This document shows, piece by piece, positions 24,650 through 36,077 of a DNA stretch of 64,000 nucleotides. The DNA is from Okapia johnstoni (lineage: Eukaryota; Chordata; Mammalia; Artiodactyla; Giraffidae). The notes beneath the pieces were generated by a model. That model searched no databases. It worked only from the letters and a program-made list of their open reading frames with translations, and had not been told where the DNA came from. Location: the NCBI GenBank assembly GCA_024291935.2, contig CM044314.1, positions 27,688,001 to 27,752,000 of the forward strand, in the 5' to 3' direction. How positions within the stretch are numbered: position 1 is the first letter of the stretch; each line of letters opens with the position of its first letter. Both the position numbers and the translations under genes were made by a program.

Positions 24650-24806
24650 TCTTTTCTATCATTTTATTATGAAAATTTTCAAACATATAGAAAAAGTTGA
24701 AATAATCATACAGTTAATACCCATACCCACCACCTGCATTCTGTAATTAACATTTTGCTGTATTGCTTTTTTCACATTGGTCATCATCTATCTTTTGCTC
24801 TTACTT
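24650..24806 (-). mobile_element. Old L1 3'-UTR fragment
   Basis: 'ttattatgaaaattttcaaa', 'catacccaccacctgcattc' and 'aacattttgctgtattgct' are antisense L1ME-type text, interrupted by the next SINE and resuming briefly after it. Confidence 0.6.
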
Positions 24807-24992
24807 TCCTTGTGGCTCAGCTGGTAAAGAATCCATCTACAATGCGGGAGACCTGGGTTTGATCCCTGGGTTGAAAAGATCCCCTGGAGAAGGGAAAGGC
24901 CCCACTCCAGTATTTTGGCCTGGAGAATTCCATGGACTGTATAGTTCATGGGGTTGCAAAGAGTCAAACACGACTGAGCGGCTTTCACTTTC
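24807..24992 (+). mobile_element. Bov-tA SINE
   Basis: 'cttgtggctcagctggtaaa' to 'cgactgagcggctttcactt'. Inserted in the old L1 3' UTR. Confidence 0.95.
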
Positions 24993-25015
24993 CATCAAGT
25001 CATCTTATTTTCTAA

Positions 25016-25051
25016 GATGTGTTTAAGGGTGACATCACCCTTAAACACATC
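25016..25051. repeat. Near-perfect 36-bp palindrome
   Basis: Arms 25016-25032 (gatgtgtttaagggtga) and 25035-25051 (tcacccttaaacacatc) are exact reverse complements over 17 bp with a 2-nt spacer (ca). The centre reads TGACATCA. Confidence 0.97.
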
Positions 25052-25089
25052 AACATACATCTATTAATTTGAGTTCAACATTCATTTAT

Positions 25090-25480
25090 GACTTGTGGAA
25101 TTTTTAAAATAAAATTTATATGTGGTAAAATGCACAAATTTGAAGTGGACCTCTTTTGACGAGTTTTAACAAATGCATACAATTCACTTTCTTAAAAAAT
25201 AATTCCAAATTTAGCAAAAAGTAATACAAAGATCTCTCATTTACCCTCTACCCAGATTTACTACATTTAGCCATTTACTAGCAAGTTGTATACATCATGT
25301 ACCTTTACATCTTAATAATTCTCAGTGTATTTCCTAAGAACTGACTTTGATATGACATTTTGATCTAAAATACAGTCCCACAGTCCAACATATTGCAGTT
25401 TTGACAATTGCTCCAATAATTTTCTTTATAGTATTTTCCTTTCCAATATAGGTTCCAGTTCTTTGTGAATTATGGTTTTA
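25090..25480 (-). mobile_element. Old L1 3'-region fragment
   Basis: 'aacaaatgcatacaattcac', '...tacaaagatctctcattta' and '...ctttacatcttaataattct' resemble antisense L1M 3' UTR. Edges uncertain. Confidence 0.45.
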
Positions 25481-25891
25481 ACTTCAGTAATTGTCTTTCT
25501 TTATTTTGTTTAATGCTTTTTGACTTAAATTCCACTTTGTCTTATATCACAATAACAATCCTTGAATTCTTATTGTTTCGACTAGCCTGGTAAATCTTTG
25601 TCCATTTCTTTATTTTTACTCTGAGTCACTATGCTGATGTGTGTCTTTTGATCACAGCAAAGAGCTGGTTATGTTATAAGCCAATTTGAAGATCTTTTCA
25701 TATATATAGACAAATCAGAGCACCTTCACAATATGACATGTGTTTGGTCTCAATTTTGTCACACTATTTTATAATTAGAGTGTATATTATATTTTATTTA
25801 CTATGCCTCTTTTACTATTTAGAAAATCATGTATATTCATTTTAAAGTTTCTTTCTGTATTTAAGAATTTTTTTGTTCTAGTTATTCCTTT

Positions 25892-25950
<59 letters not shown>

Positions 25951-26187
25951 CCCTAACTCCTTTTTTCCTACTGAACCTTTTATTATCCAACCTATTAACA
26001 GTATCATTTGACTCCCAGTTATCACAACAAGCAATTGTCTTATTCTGCTTTTTCCTACATTTTTCCTGTGTCCTCCATTTTTTAGTTGTATTCTCACTAC
26101 TTAATCAGAAAATAAAATTTTTATATGCTTTCCTCTCATGTTTCCACCCTCTTTTTACTTCTAACTCTACAATTAACTACATAAAGG
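25481..26187 (-). mobile_element. AT-rich, probable L1/HAL1-like antisense
   Basis: T-rich text with 'gttatgttataagccaattt' and 'ttctgctttttcctacattt' fits the antisense of an old L1-type 5'/ORF1 region. It contains the GT/AT microsatellite at 25892-25947. Confidence 0.35.
25892..25947. repeat. (GT)n(AT)n compound microsatellite
   Basis: About 15 nt of GT followed by about 41 nt of uninterrupted AT. The AT part is self-complementary. Confidence 0.97.
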
Positions 26188-26280
26188 GCTCAGTTCAGTT
26201 CACTTCAGTCGCTCAGTCGTGTCCGACTCTTTGCGAACCCATGAACTGCAGCATGCCAGGCCTCCCTGTCCATCACTAAA
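26188..26280 (-). mobile_element. BovB LINE 3' tip, about 90 bp
   Basis: 'gctcagttcagttcacttca', 'gtcgctcagtcgtgtccgac', '...gcatgccaggcctccctg'. Extreme 5' truncation. Confidence 0.92.
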
Positions 26281-26389
26281 CTCTGACTAGCCATTGGTTA
26301 TTTTGCTGAATGAAGCTCATTCTTTAATCTATTCTTCAGAAAGAAAATATGTACAGTATTCCATGCATGGTTTAAATAGCACAGATGGA

Positions 26390-27680
26390 TATAAAATTCT
26401 TGACTAGCACTTACCTTGAGTTTCATGAACATGCTGCTTCACTGCTGTCTTAATTTGTGTGAGTCTCAGGGGAAGCTGATGACAGGCCTGGTTTTTTCCT
26501 GTGAGTAACTGAATCTTTTTGCCTGGAGGCTCTAAGAACTTCTTTCCTTTATCCTAAAGTCTAATGGTTTAACAAGGATATGTCTTGGAAATCATTGTCT
26601 TACATCGGCTTTCAGAGTTACACAGTAGGCTACTCTATATATTGATTGAATTTGTCTTTTATTTCCAGAACGTTATCTTGGAATATGCATTTAAATACTA
26701 GTCCCATTTCAATATTTTGTTTGCTTCTTCAAGGACTACGATTATTCATGTTTGGACCTTTTTTGTCTGCCTTCCATTTCAGCCACTTTCTCATAGACAC
26801 TTTTAACTTACTTGTTTCACTTTCTCTTGTTTGTTTTGCTTTCCTCAGTGTCCCTTGTTGAAATTTGTAATTTATTCTTAATTTCTGAGGTAAGTGAGTC
26901 TTTTTCTCAATATCTCTCTTGAATGTAATCAATTTATATTGCATTTATTCCTGTCTTATATCCATTTATATTCTTAGTTTCTTAATTTATGATTTCTAGG
27001 ATTAATAAAATTCTATCTCCATATATTCGCTTTGGGATACTTCATTCAGTTTGCAGGGTTGTGTTATTTCCTTCTGCTTTATGAAAGGTTTTGGCGGTGG
27101 GTGGGGGGAGGATTTTTATCAACTCAAATCTTATGATGTACATTTTCTATTTTCTTTTTATAATTGTTTCATAGGAAACCAGTTTTATTTTTTTTCTAAT
27201 TTATAGGCATTTTGTGGGCAGGGTTCCTGCAGTGCCTTCTTATGTCAGTTTATTGAAATGCATTTTCTTTAATGGATGATGTTGTTGGCAGTTGTGATGG
27301 TGGTGGTAGAGAAAGGGGATAACTTGGTGCAACAGTGTGCTGATAAATGTCTAACAATCAGATCTCCAGGAGGATCAGCAGCCTGATTTGTAGCATTTGT
27401 TAGTTATTGGGGTGCGCATACTCCCTCCATGCTCCACAGCACATTTCAAGCTACTACCGGGATGTCATTGAATACAGGGTCAGAAAGAGATGCTTTCGGT
27501 CCTCAAGAGCCATTGTGTCTCCTGAACATCTTGTTTCTCTTTTGTTTTTATCATGATCTTTAATTTTCTCTGTTTCCTTCTGGCTCTTCATGGCAACATC
27601 TTCCAAGCCACAATCACTTCTCTATCTGATTTTTTCACTGAAGTAGCAGTGCTTCTTCAAGGCTTCTTATTTTTTTGTGG
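26390..27680 (-). mobile_element. Probable HAL1/L1-like antisense stretch
   Basis: T-rich text such as 'aacaaggatatgtcttgg' and '...ccatttcagccactttctc' resembles antisense of old L1/HAL1 elements. No intact frame. Family from memory and uncertain. Confidence 0.4.
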
Positions 27681-27974
27681 GTCACTTAAGTCTCCATCTC
27701 TCTACTCTCAGCATTCACAGGCTTGAGGTGGTGGTGAGACTCTCCTGATATTTGGTGTTTATTTCTCTATTTTCAGGTAATTTGAAGGTCATGGTATTCT
27801 CTGTATACTAGTAATGTTGAAGGTATGGGCTATGTGTGGGATTTTTGGTGTGTTCTACTTGGTGATTTTATGTTTGAGAAGTAGATGTATAGTATACGTA
27901 GAGAGAAATCTAGATTCAGGCACCCGTCATTAACCCAGATATGAAGATCTTTCTGGCTTGACTTTTTACTATAA

Positions 27975-28472
27975 TTTGATGTTGTTCAGTCACTAAGTCA
28001 TGTCCAGCTCTTAGCAACCACATGAACTGCAGCATGCCAGGCTCCTCTCTGTCCACTACTATCTCCCTGAGTTTGCTCAAACTCATATCCATTGAGTCAG
28101 TGATGCCATCCAACCATCTCATCCTCTGTTGTCCCCTTCTCCTCCTGCCTTCAATCTTCCCCAGCATCAGGGTCTTTTCCAATGAGTCTACTCTTTGCAT
28201 CAGGTGGCCAAAGTATTGGAGCTTCAGCTTCAGTAACAGTCCTTCCAATGAATATTCAGGGTTAATTTCCTTTAGGATTGACTGGTTTTGTCTTCTTGCT
28301 GTCCAAGGGACTCTCAAGAGTCTTCTCCAGCCCCAGAGTTTGAAAGCATCAATTCTCCAGCATTCAGCCTTCTTCATGGTCCAACTCTCACATCCATACA
28401 TGACTGCTGGAAAAACCATAGCTTTGACTACACAGATCTCTGTCAGCAAAGTGATATCTCTGCTTTTTAATA
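27975..28472 (-). mobile_element. BovB LINE 3' part, about 500 bp
   Basis: 'gttgttcagtcactaagtca' to 'tctctgctttttaatacatt'. The minus strand keeps a long open frame (27916-28449) with CESWTMKKAECWRIDAF, LGWRRLLRVPWTARR-like and [19 protein letters not shown] text from the RTE C-terminus, still 177 codons long but headless. Confidence 0.93.
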
Positions 28473-28681
28473 CATTTCAATGTCACATTGATATAGGATA
28501 TGAAACTTTCACTTTGCCACATTTCAGGTGAGAAGCACAATATTAATATTAGTCAGAATGATTAATACAGTGAACAGTAAATGTCACCTCCACAATTCTG
28601 GGTCAGTGAGGCTGATGAATTATCCAACCAAAACTTCAGGCTAAGTCTCATCCACCTGTTCATGTCAGCCTGACCTCAATG

Positions 28682-28904
28682 TATAGCAATTAGGCAGAAA
28701 TACTTGTTTTATTAAATGCATTTGTGAATACTGAGAGCCACAGGAGCATTGAACAACTTTTAACTGAAAACTTGCCCTATGCCACCACACACCAAAATTA
28801 AAACTAGCTTCAAATTGCTGTTATTTTGACATATTCCATACCCCCCCCCCATTTTCCCTCTAACACTGCTACCAAAAGCCAAATATTTCTGCCTAACTGC
28901 TATA
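28682..28904. mobile_element. MITE-like element with 21-bp terminal inverted repeats
   Basis: The ends 28682-28702 and 28884-28904 are inverted copies matching at 20 of 21 positions (the left end starts tatagcaattaggcagaa). The enclosed 181 bp is AT-rich, has a C10 run at 28842-28851 and no open frame. The outermost bases are TA, which would fit a Tc1/mariner-type TA target. I do not recognise the family. Confidence 0.7.
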
Positions 28905-30039
28905 GGCAGTTAGCACAGACTACAATTCCATATGCTCACACACTCATTCATTCAGTCAGCTGATCACTCAGTCACAAACATATTTTGAGCACAAGCTCCA
29001 GGGGCTGGTCTAAAAATTATGGAAAGAAGAAGCGAATCTGACATAGACTCTGCCTGGAAGTAGTTGGACTCTCATTTCCTTGCTGCCTTCTACCTCCAGT
29101 TTCAGTTCTGGGCATCTACTGTGTCCGTATAATAGTCAAAAAATTTAATGGAAAGTCCAGTGTACTGCCTGTGTCTATACCTTTAGATTTTTTATTTAAA
29201 CATTGAAATAACTCATCATTTTTATGTATCTGTTATTGAGATGGTAAATGTCAAATCTGACTTCATTTTCACTTTTCATTTCTCTGTTTTGATGTGTCAT
29301 AGGCTCAACCACAGTTTTATGGGCCTGGAACAAAAACGCAATTTTCTGACTAACTTAGAATGGAGTATCTGTCAACTAGTACATAAACACTTGTAGAATT
29401 TTGAACTTCATCTGAAAGAATTTGTTGTAAACCCTAGTATGTTGTTTTGATGGAAAGAGATAAATATGTCTACAGAAAGATTATGTTTTTGAAGATCTTA
29501 TTCCAAGACTGCCTTCTGGTAATGGGAAAAAATTACTTAGGCTTCAAACTCACTGGCCCTGCAGTATTTGGTTTAGTGAGGTAAAATTCCAGATCAAAAT
29601 CCTGAAATTGAAAGTGGGTAACAGAAATCAGATGTCCATCCAAGGGATTTAAATAATACACACACACACATACATGTAAATACACCCTTTGGATCCTCAA
29701 CAATATGATTTTCTTCACAGTGATTATCTTGTACATCACGATATAGGCCCCACTTGGCAAGCAGCCTGCTTTGAAGCAATCAACCATGCTTGACTCCTTA
29801 GATCTTGTAACCTTTCTTTGCTTGTAATACATTTACCAACATACCCCCCTAATTATGCATGCCACTGTAGACCCTTATTGTGCGGCTCCAGCTTTCTTCG
29901 ATGACTGAGTGAGGGAGACCCTGTTTGATTTCCTAGCTTCACTGATATGGAGAAATGTTTCACTACCTCTCATCTTAAATGTATAGCTAAAATGCTCCCC
30001 TGCTTGGGTTGTATTGAAAAGGTTTATAAAGAAACAAGA
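28905..30039. other. Intergenic, no gene recognised
   Basis: Right after the MITE-like element there is an extra 8-bp hairpin (ctaactgc 28893-28900 / gcagttag 28906-28913). A short CA run is near 29660. An open frame of 99 codons at 29533-29832 is unsupported. Confidence 0.45.
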
Positions 30040-30180
30040 TGATTAAAGCTGGAAGGGTTTCACTGGCTGTTGAGATTATGGATGATTTTTTTTTTTTTAC
30101 TATTTCTCTTTATTTTCCAAAATTTTTTCAATGCCTGTGTATTACTTTTCTCAAAACCACATAATCAAAATTTATTTTAA
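30040..30180 (+). mobile_element. Old L1 3' end
   Basis: 'gagattatggatgatttttt', 'tctctttattttccaaaatt' and 'gcctgtgtattacttttctc' follow the L1M 3'-UTR end. Confidence 0.6.
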
Positions 30181-30207
30181 ACACACACACACACACACAC
30201 ACACACA
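30181..30207. repeat. (AC)n microsatellite
   Basis: 27 nt of uninterrupted AC between the L1 3' end and the BovB fragment. Confidence 0.97.
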
Positions 30208-30240
30208 TTAAAAACTGAATGGAAACACACCAGAAGTATA

Positions 30241-30430
30241 CACCCTGATGCTGGGAAAGCTTGAAGGTGGGAGGAGAAGGGGACAACAGAGGATGAGTCA
30301 CTGACTCAATGGACATGAGTTTGAGCAATCTCCAGGAGTTGGTGATGGACAGGGAAGCCTGGTGTGCTGCAGATCATGGGGTCACAAAGAGTCAGACACA
30401 ACTGAGTGACTGGACTGAACTGAACTGATA
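30241..30430 (+). mobile_element. BovB LINE 3' end, about 190 bp
   Basis: 'accctgatgctgggaaagc', 'atggacatgagtttgagcaa', ending with the BovB tail 'gactggactgaactgaactg'. Confidence 0.93.
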
Positions 30431-30889
30431 CAATTATAGGAGTTGGAGTGTTCTTCATCCTTTTAGCGTTTACTAAATGTTATTTTTATTATTTTTAAAA
30501 GAGAACGATAACACAAAAATATCCATGAACTACCAACAGAAAAATTATCCTTTTTATGGAAGTCAGTAAGCATTATAAAGCAGTCTTAAAAATTCTAGAT
30601 GAAGATTCTCATTGTGTTCATACTAGATTCCTGTTGTGTTCATACTCTACTTCAGATAACCCCTCTTGATAAATGTTAACATTTAAAACCTTTCAACTTT
30701 CTTGACTGTTTTAATGTTTCACTGCATGTGACTATTCACCGCATCTCTGAGGTGTCTGAAAAGCAAGTTTGCACTTCCTGGTTATTAACGAGATAGCCAT
30801 TGGTGTATTTGTCTAGATCTGCACAAAATCTACACTGTCCTGATTACTACGTTGGTAAAAAATATAATAAAATATTGGTATTCAAACTG
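30431..30889. other. Intergenic, nothing recognised
   Basis: AT-rich. A short near-duplicate 'attgtgttcatactaga' / 'gttgtgttcatactcta' occurs at about 30611-30650. Confidence 0.45.
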
Positions 30890-31400
30890 GTAGAGCAGTT
30901 TCTCTAACCTTGGCCTAAATCTGCAGTGTCCTATATAGTAGCCACTAGCTATATATATTTATCGAGCCCTTGAAATGTGGCTAGTTTAAGCTGAGATGTA
31001 CTATAAGTATAAAATACATACCAAAGTCTTAATACAAAAAAAGAATGAAAAGGACTTCCCTGATGGTCCAGTAGTTAAGAATTTGCCTCACAACACAGAG
31101 GACACAGGTTTGATCTGTGGTCAGGGAGCTAAGATGCCACATGCCCCAGAGCAACTAAGCCTGCATGCCACAAATAGAGAGTTTCCACGTGCCGCAATGA
31201 AGGATCCCATAAGATGTAATGAAGATTCCACGTGCTGCAAGTAAGACCCAACATAGCCAAATAAATAAGTAATTTTTGAAAAAGAATGAAAAATATTTGT
31301 TAATAATTGATGTAGAGATCCCATGTTAAAATGATAATATTTTTAATATATTGGATTAAATAAAATTCATTGTGATTAAAATTTATCACACCTGCTTTTA
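30890..31400 (+). mobile_element. hAT-like DNA transposon relic, copy 2, split by a SINE
   Basis: Left part (30890-31044) has 'tagtagccactagctatata' and 'cccttgaaatgtggctagtt'. The right part (31281-31400) has '...tattggattaaataaaatt'. The text between is a CHR-like SINE. Same family as 4400-4600. Confidence 0.55.
31045..31280 (+). mobile_element. CHR-like tRNA-derived SINE
   Basis: 'ggacttccctgatggtccag', 'tttgatctgtggtcaggg', 'agctaagatgccacatgccc' and the tail 'agccaaataaataagtaa' fit the cetartiodactyl CHR group rather than Bov-tA. Confidence 0.8.
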
Positions 31401-31418
31401 TCCTGCTTTTTAAAATGT

Positions 31419-31472
31419 TGTTTAGGTGCTAAGTCATGTCCAACTCTTTTGATACCCCATGGGCTGTAGTGT
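31419..31472 (-). mobile_element. Bov-A SINE fragment, about 54 bp
   Basis: 'gtttaggtgctaagtcatgt' and 'ccaactcttttgatacccca' are the reverse complement of a Bov-A 3' end. Confidence 0.75.
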
Positions 31473-31584
31473 GATGACTAGAAAAATTTTAATTACACAC
31501 ATGGCTCATATTTTTGGCTCATGTTATATTTCTTTTGGACAAGCACTGTTCTAGAACTGTCTGGTTTTTCTACTTTCTCTTAAT

Positions 31585-32149
31585 TCAAAATTGGTAGTTT
31601 TTTTTTTCCTAGAAATTTTTTCCATTTTGTCTAATTTTCGAATTAACTAGCATAAAATTGTTCGTAATATTCTCTTTTAATGTTTCTAATGTCTACAACA
31701 TCTGTAATGATGTCTCTATCTTCATAAAATTTCTGATTTGAGTTTTTTATGCCTTTTTTTTTTCTTGATCAGTCAGGACAAGAATATATCAATCATTAAT
31801 GTTTTTAAAGAACCAACTTTTGACCTTACTGGTCCTCATTTTACATGTTTGTTTTCTATTTCACCAACTTCTAATCCTATATTTATTGCTTCCTTTTTTA
31901 AATCCTCTTTGTATTTATTTCGCTGTTCTCTTTCTAATTTTTGAGATGTATGCTTCCGTTGTTGATTTTTAGACTTTAATCTATTTTAAGATGTCTTCTG
32001 TCCCATATGTTTTAATATGTATTATGTCATTTTAGTTCAAATGTTATCTAATTTCCACTGTGACTTCTTTGACCAATAATATTTTAAGGGTGTCTTTTAT
32101 TATTTCCAACCAAATGGAAAAGTTTTATTTTAATTTTGGTTTAACTTTC
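31585..32149 (-). mobile_element. Old L1 antisense, segment 1
   Basis: 'aagaaccaacttttgacctt', '...gtatttatttcgctgttct' and 'gatgtatgcttccgttgtt' are antisense L1M ORF text. It resumes at 32363 and again at about 37070. Confidence 0.7.
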
Positions 32150-32362
32150 AATGCATGCATGCTAAGTCACTTCAGTTATGTCCAACTCTTTGCAACCCCA
32201 TGGACTATAGTCCACCAGGCTCCTCTCTCCACAGGATTCTCCAGGCAAGAAGCCTGGAGTGGGTTGCCATGCTCTTCTCCAGGGATCTCTTCCTGACCCA
32301 AGGATCAAACTTGTATCTCTTACGTCTCAAGCATTGCCAGAAGGGTTCCTTACCATTAGTCT
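32150..32362 (-). mobile_element. Bov-tA SINE in the old L1
   Basis: 'gcatgctaagtcacttcagt', 'catggactatagtccaccag', 'gagtgggttgccatgctctt', then a degraded head near 32340-32362. Confidence 0.92.
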
Positions 32363-32676
32363 TTTTAAGCATAACAAATTATGATTATGTTAGAATCATA
32401 ATTTCATTGTGGTCAAAGAATGTTCTTCAGGCTCATTTTTATGGCTCATTAGATTGTAAACTTTTATATGTTCCCTGTTTGCTTGAAAAGAGTGTATATT
32501 TTGTAATTGTTGGACATGGGTTCTACATATAATTTAGGCTGAGTTTGTCAACCATGTGCAAATTTATGTCGTGAATTTTTCTTTCAACAACTGAGAGAAA
32601 TGTCATTAAATTTTGTCCTATAATCATAAGCGTACCTATTTCTTATTTTAGTTGTCAATTTTTAATTTAAATATAT
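32363..32676 (-). mobile_element. Old L1 antisense, segment 2
   Basis: 'catttcattgtggtcaaagaa'-type text, 'gaaaagagtgtatattttgt' and 'aattgttggacatgggttct' continue the L1M antisense. Confidence 0.7.
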
Positions 32677-35560
32677 TCAGTTCAGTTCAGTTGCACAGTC
32701 ATGTCCGAATCTTTGCCACCCCATGGACTGTAGCACTCTAGGCTTCCCTGTCCATAATCAACTCCCAGAATTTACTCAAACTCAAGTCCATTGAGTCAGT
32801 AATACTATCCAACCATCTCATCCTCTGTCGTCCCCTTCTCCTTCTGCCTTCAGTCTTTCCCAGCATCAGGGTCTTTTCCAGTGAGTCAGTTCTTTGCATC
32901 AGGTGGCCAAAGTATTGGAGTTTCAGCTTCAGCATCAGTCCTTCCAATGAATATTCAGGACTGATTTCCTTTAGGATGTACTGGTTGGATCTCCTTGCTG
33001 TCCAAGGTACTCTCAAGAGTCTTCTCCAACACCAGAGTTCAAAAGTATCAATTGTTCGGTGCTCAGCTTTCTTTATAGTCCAACTCTCACATCCATACGT
33101 GACTAATGGAAAAACTATAGCTTTGACTAGATGGTCCTTTGTTGGCAAAGGAATGTCTCTGCTTTTTAATATGCTGTCTAGATTGGTCATAACTTTTCTT
33201 CCAAGGAACAAGCGTCTTTTAATGTCATGGCTGCAGTCACCATCTGCGGTGATTTTGGAGCCCCCCCAAAATAAAGTCTCTCACTGTTTCCATTGTTTCC
33301 CCATCTATTTGCCATGAAGTGAAGGGACAAAATACCATGATCTTAGTTTTCTGAATGTTGAGTTTTAAGCCAACTTTTTCACTCTCCTTTTTACTTTCAT
33401 CAAGGGGCTCTTTAGTTCTTCTTCACTTTCTGCCATAAGGGTGGTGTCATCTGCATATCTGAAGTTATTGATATTTCTCCCGGAAATCTTGATTTCAGCT
33501 TGTGCTTCATCCAGCCCAGCATTTCTCATGATGTACTCTGCATATAAGTTAAATAAGCAGGTGACAATACACAGCCTTGACATACTCCTTTCCCAATTTG
33601 GAACCAGTCTGTTGTTCCATGTCCAGTTCTAACTGTTGCTTCTTGACCTGCATACAGATTTCTCAGAAGGCAGGTCAGGTGGTATGGTGTCCCCATCTCT
33701 TTCAGAATTTTACCACAGTTTATTGTGATCCACACAGTCAAAGGTTTTGGCGTAGTCAATAAAGCAGAAGTAGATGTTTTTCTGGAATTCTCTTGCTTTT
33801 TTTGATGACCCAACAGATGTTGGCAATTTGGTCTCTGGTTCCTCTGCCTTTTCTAAATCCACCTTGAACATCTGGAAGTTCATGGTTCACATACTGTTGA
33901 AGCCTGGCTTGGAGAATTTTGAGCATCACTTTGTTAGCATGTGAGATGAGCACAACTGTGCAGTAGTTTGAGCGTTGTTTGGCATGGCTTTCTTTGGGAC
34001 TGGAATGAAAACTGACCTTTTCCAGTCCTGTGGCCACTGCTGAGTTTTCCAAATTTGCTGGCATATTGAGTGCAGCACTTCAACAGCATCATCTTTCAAG
34101 ATTTGAAACAGCTCAACTGGAATTCCATCATCTCCACTAGCTTTGTTTATAATGATGCTTCCTCAGGTCCGCTTAGCTTCACATTCCAGGATGTCTGGCT
34201 CTAGGTGAATGATCACACCATGGTGATTATCTGGGTCATGAAGATCTTTTTTGTGTAATTCTTCTGTGTATTCTTGCCACCTCCTCTTAATCTCTTCTGC
34301 TTCTCTTAGGTCCATACCACTTCGGTCCTTTATTATGTCCATCTTTGCATGGAATGTTCCCTTGGTAGCTCTACTTTTCTTGAAGGCTCTCTAGTCTTTC
34401 CCATTCTATTGTTTTCCCCTACTTCTTTGCATTGATCACTGAGGAAGGCTTTCTTTTCTCTCCTTTCTATTCTTTGGAACTCTGCATTCAAATGGGTATA
34501 TCTTTCCTTTTCTCCTTTGCTTCTCGCTTCTTTTCTTTTCACAGCTCTTTGTAAAGCCTCCTCAGACAACCATTTAGCCTTTTTGCATTTTTTTTGGGGG
34601 GGATGGTCTTGATCCCTGCCTCCTGTATAATGTCAGGAACCTCTGTCCATAGATCTTCAGGCAGTCTGTATATCAGATCTAATCCCTTGAATCTAATTCT
34701 CATTTCCACTCTATAATCATAAGGGATTTGATTTAGGTCATATCTGAATGGTCTAGTGGTTTTCCCTGCTTTCTTCAATTTAAGTCTGAATTTGGCAATA
34801 AGGAGTTCATGATCTGAGCCACAGTCAGCTCTTGGTCTTGTCTTTGATAACTGTATAGAGCTTCTCCATCTTTGGCTGCAAAGAATATAATCAATCTGAG
34901 TTTGGTATTGACCATCTGGTGAGGTTCATGTGTAGTCTTCTCTTGTGTTGTTGGAAGAGGGTGTTTGCTATGACCAGTGCGTTCTCTTGGCAAAACTCTA
35001 TTAGCCTTTGCCCTGCTTCATTCTGTACTCCAAGGTCAAATTTGCTTGTTACTCCAGGTATCTCTTCACTTCCTACTTTTGCATTCAAGTCCCCTATAAT
35101 GAAAAGGACATCTTTTTTGGGTGTTAGTTCTAGAAGGTCTTGTAGGTCTTCATAGAACTGTTCAACTTCAGCTTCTTCCAGCATTATTGGTCAGGGCATA
35201 GACTTGGATTACTGTGATATTGAATGGTTTGCCTTGGAAATGAACAGAGATCATTCTGTCATTTTTGAGATTGCATCCGAGTACTGCATTTTGGACTCTT
35301 TTGTTGACCATGATGGCTACGCCATTCCTCCTAAGGAATTCTTGCCTACAATAGTAAATATAACAGTCATCTGAGTTAAATTCACCCATTCCAGTCCATT
35401 TTACTTTGCTAATTCCTAAAATGTTGATGTTCACTCTTGCCATCTCCTGTTTGACCACTTCCAATTTGCCTTGATTCATAGACCTAACATTCCAGGTTCC
35501 TATGCAATATTGCTCTTTACAGCATCGGACTTTACTTCCATCACCCATCACATCCACAGC
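32677..35560 (-). pseudogene. BovB (RTE clade) retrotransposon, coding part, decayed
   Basis: This is a long BovB copy on the minus strand. The 3' tail is 'ttcagttcagttcagttg' at 32677. Reading 5' to 3' on the minus strand: APE-type endonuclease text (CIGTWNVRSMNQGKLEVV near 35510; NGVAIMVNKRV near 35310; FIIGDLNAKVG near 35090), a linker (YDYRVEMRIRFKGLDLIYRL near 34720), reverse transcriptase (GGFRKGRGTRDQIANI near 33850; YADDTTLMAESEEEL near 33450, the YADD catalytic box) and the C-terminal block (CESWTIKKAEHRTIDTFELW near 33070). In a working element one protein cuts target DNA and copies the RNA. Here the pieces lie in all three minus frames with stops between, so at least seven frame changes make it inactive. 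It sits inside an older L1. Confidence 0.95.
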
Positions 35561-36077
35561 TGGGTGTTATTTTTGCTTTGGCTCTGTCTCTTCATTCTTT
35601 CTAGAGTTATTTCTCCACTGATCTCCAATGACATATTGGGCACCTACTGACATGGGTCGTTCATCTTTCAGTGTCCTATCTTTTTATCTTTTCATACTGT
35701 TCATGGGGTTCTCAAGGCAAGGATACTGAAGTGGTTTGACATTCCCTTTCTCCAGTGGACCACGTTTTGTCAGAACCCTCCATCATGACCCATCTGTCTT
35801 GGGTGGCCCTACTCGGCATGGCTCATAGTTTCAATGAATTAGACAAGGCTGTGAGTCATGTGATCAGATTGGTTAGTTTCCTGTGATTGTGGTTTTCAGT
35901 CTGTCTGCCCTCTGATGGAGAAGGATAAGAGGCTTATGGAAGCTTCCTTGTGGGAGAGACTGACTGAGGGGGAAACTGAGTCTTGTTCTGATGGGTGGGG
36001 CCATGGTAATAAATCTTTAATCCAATTTTCTGTCATGGGCTATGTTCTCTCTCTGTTATTTGACCTGAGGCCAAACT

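Noticed and set aside
25882..26097. Frames with IYIYIY repeats
   Set aside because: Translation of an AT microsatellite.
27916..28449. 177-codon minus-strand frame as a host gene
   Set aside because: It is the C-terminal part of BovB reverse-transcriptase text, without start context or the rest of the protein.
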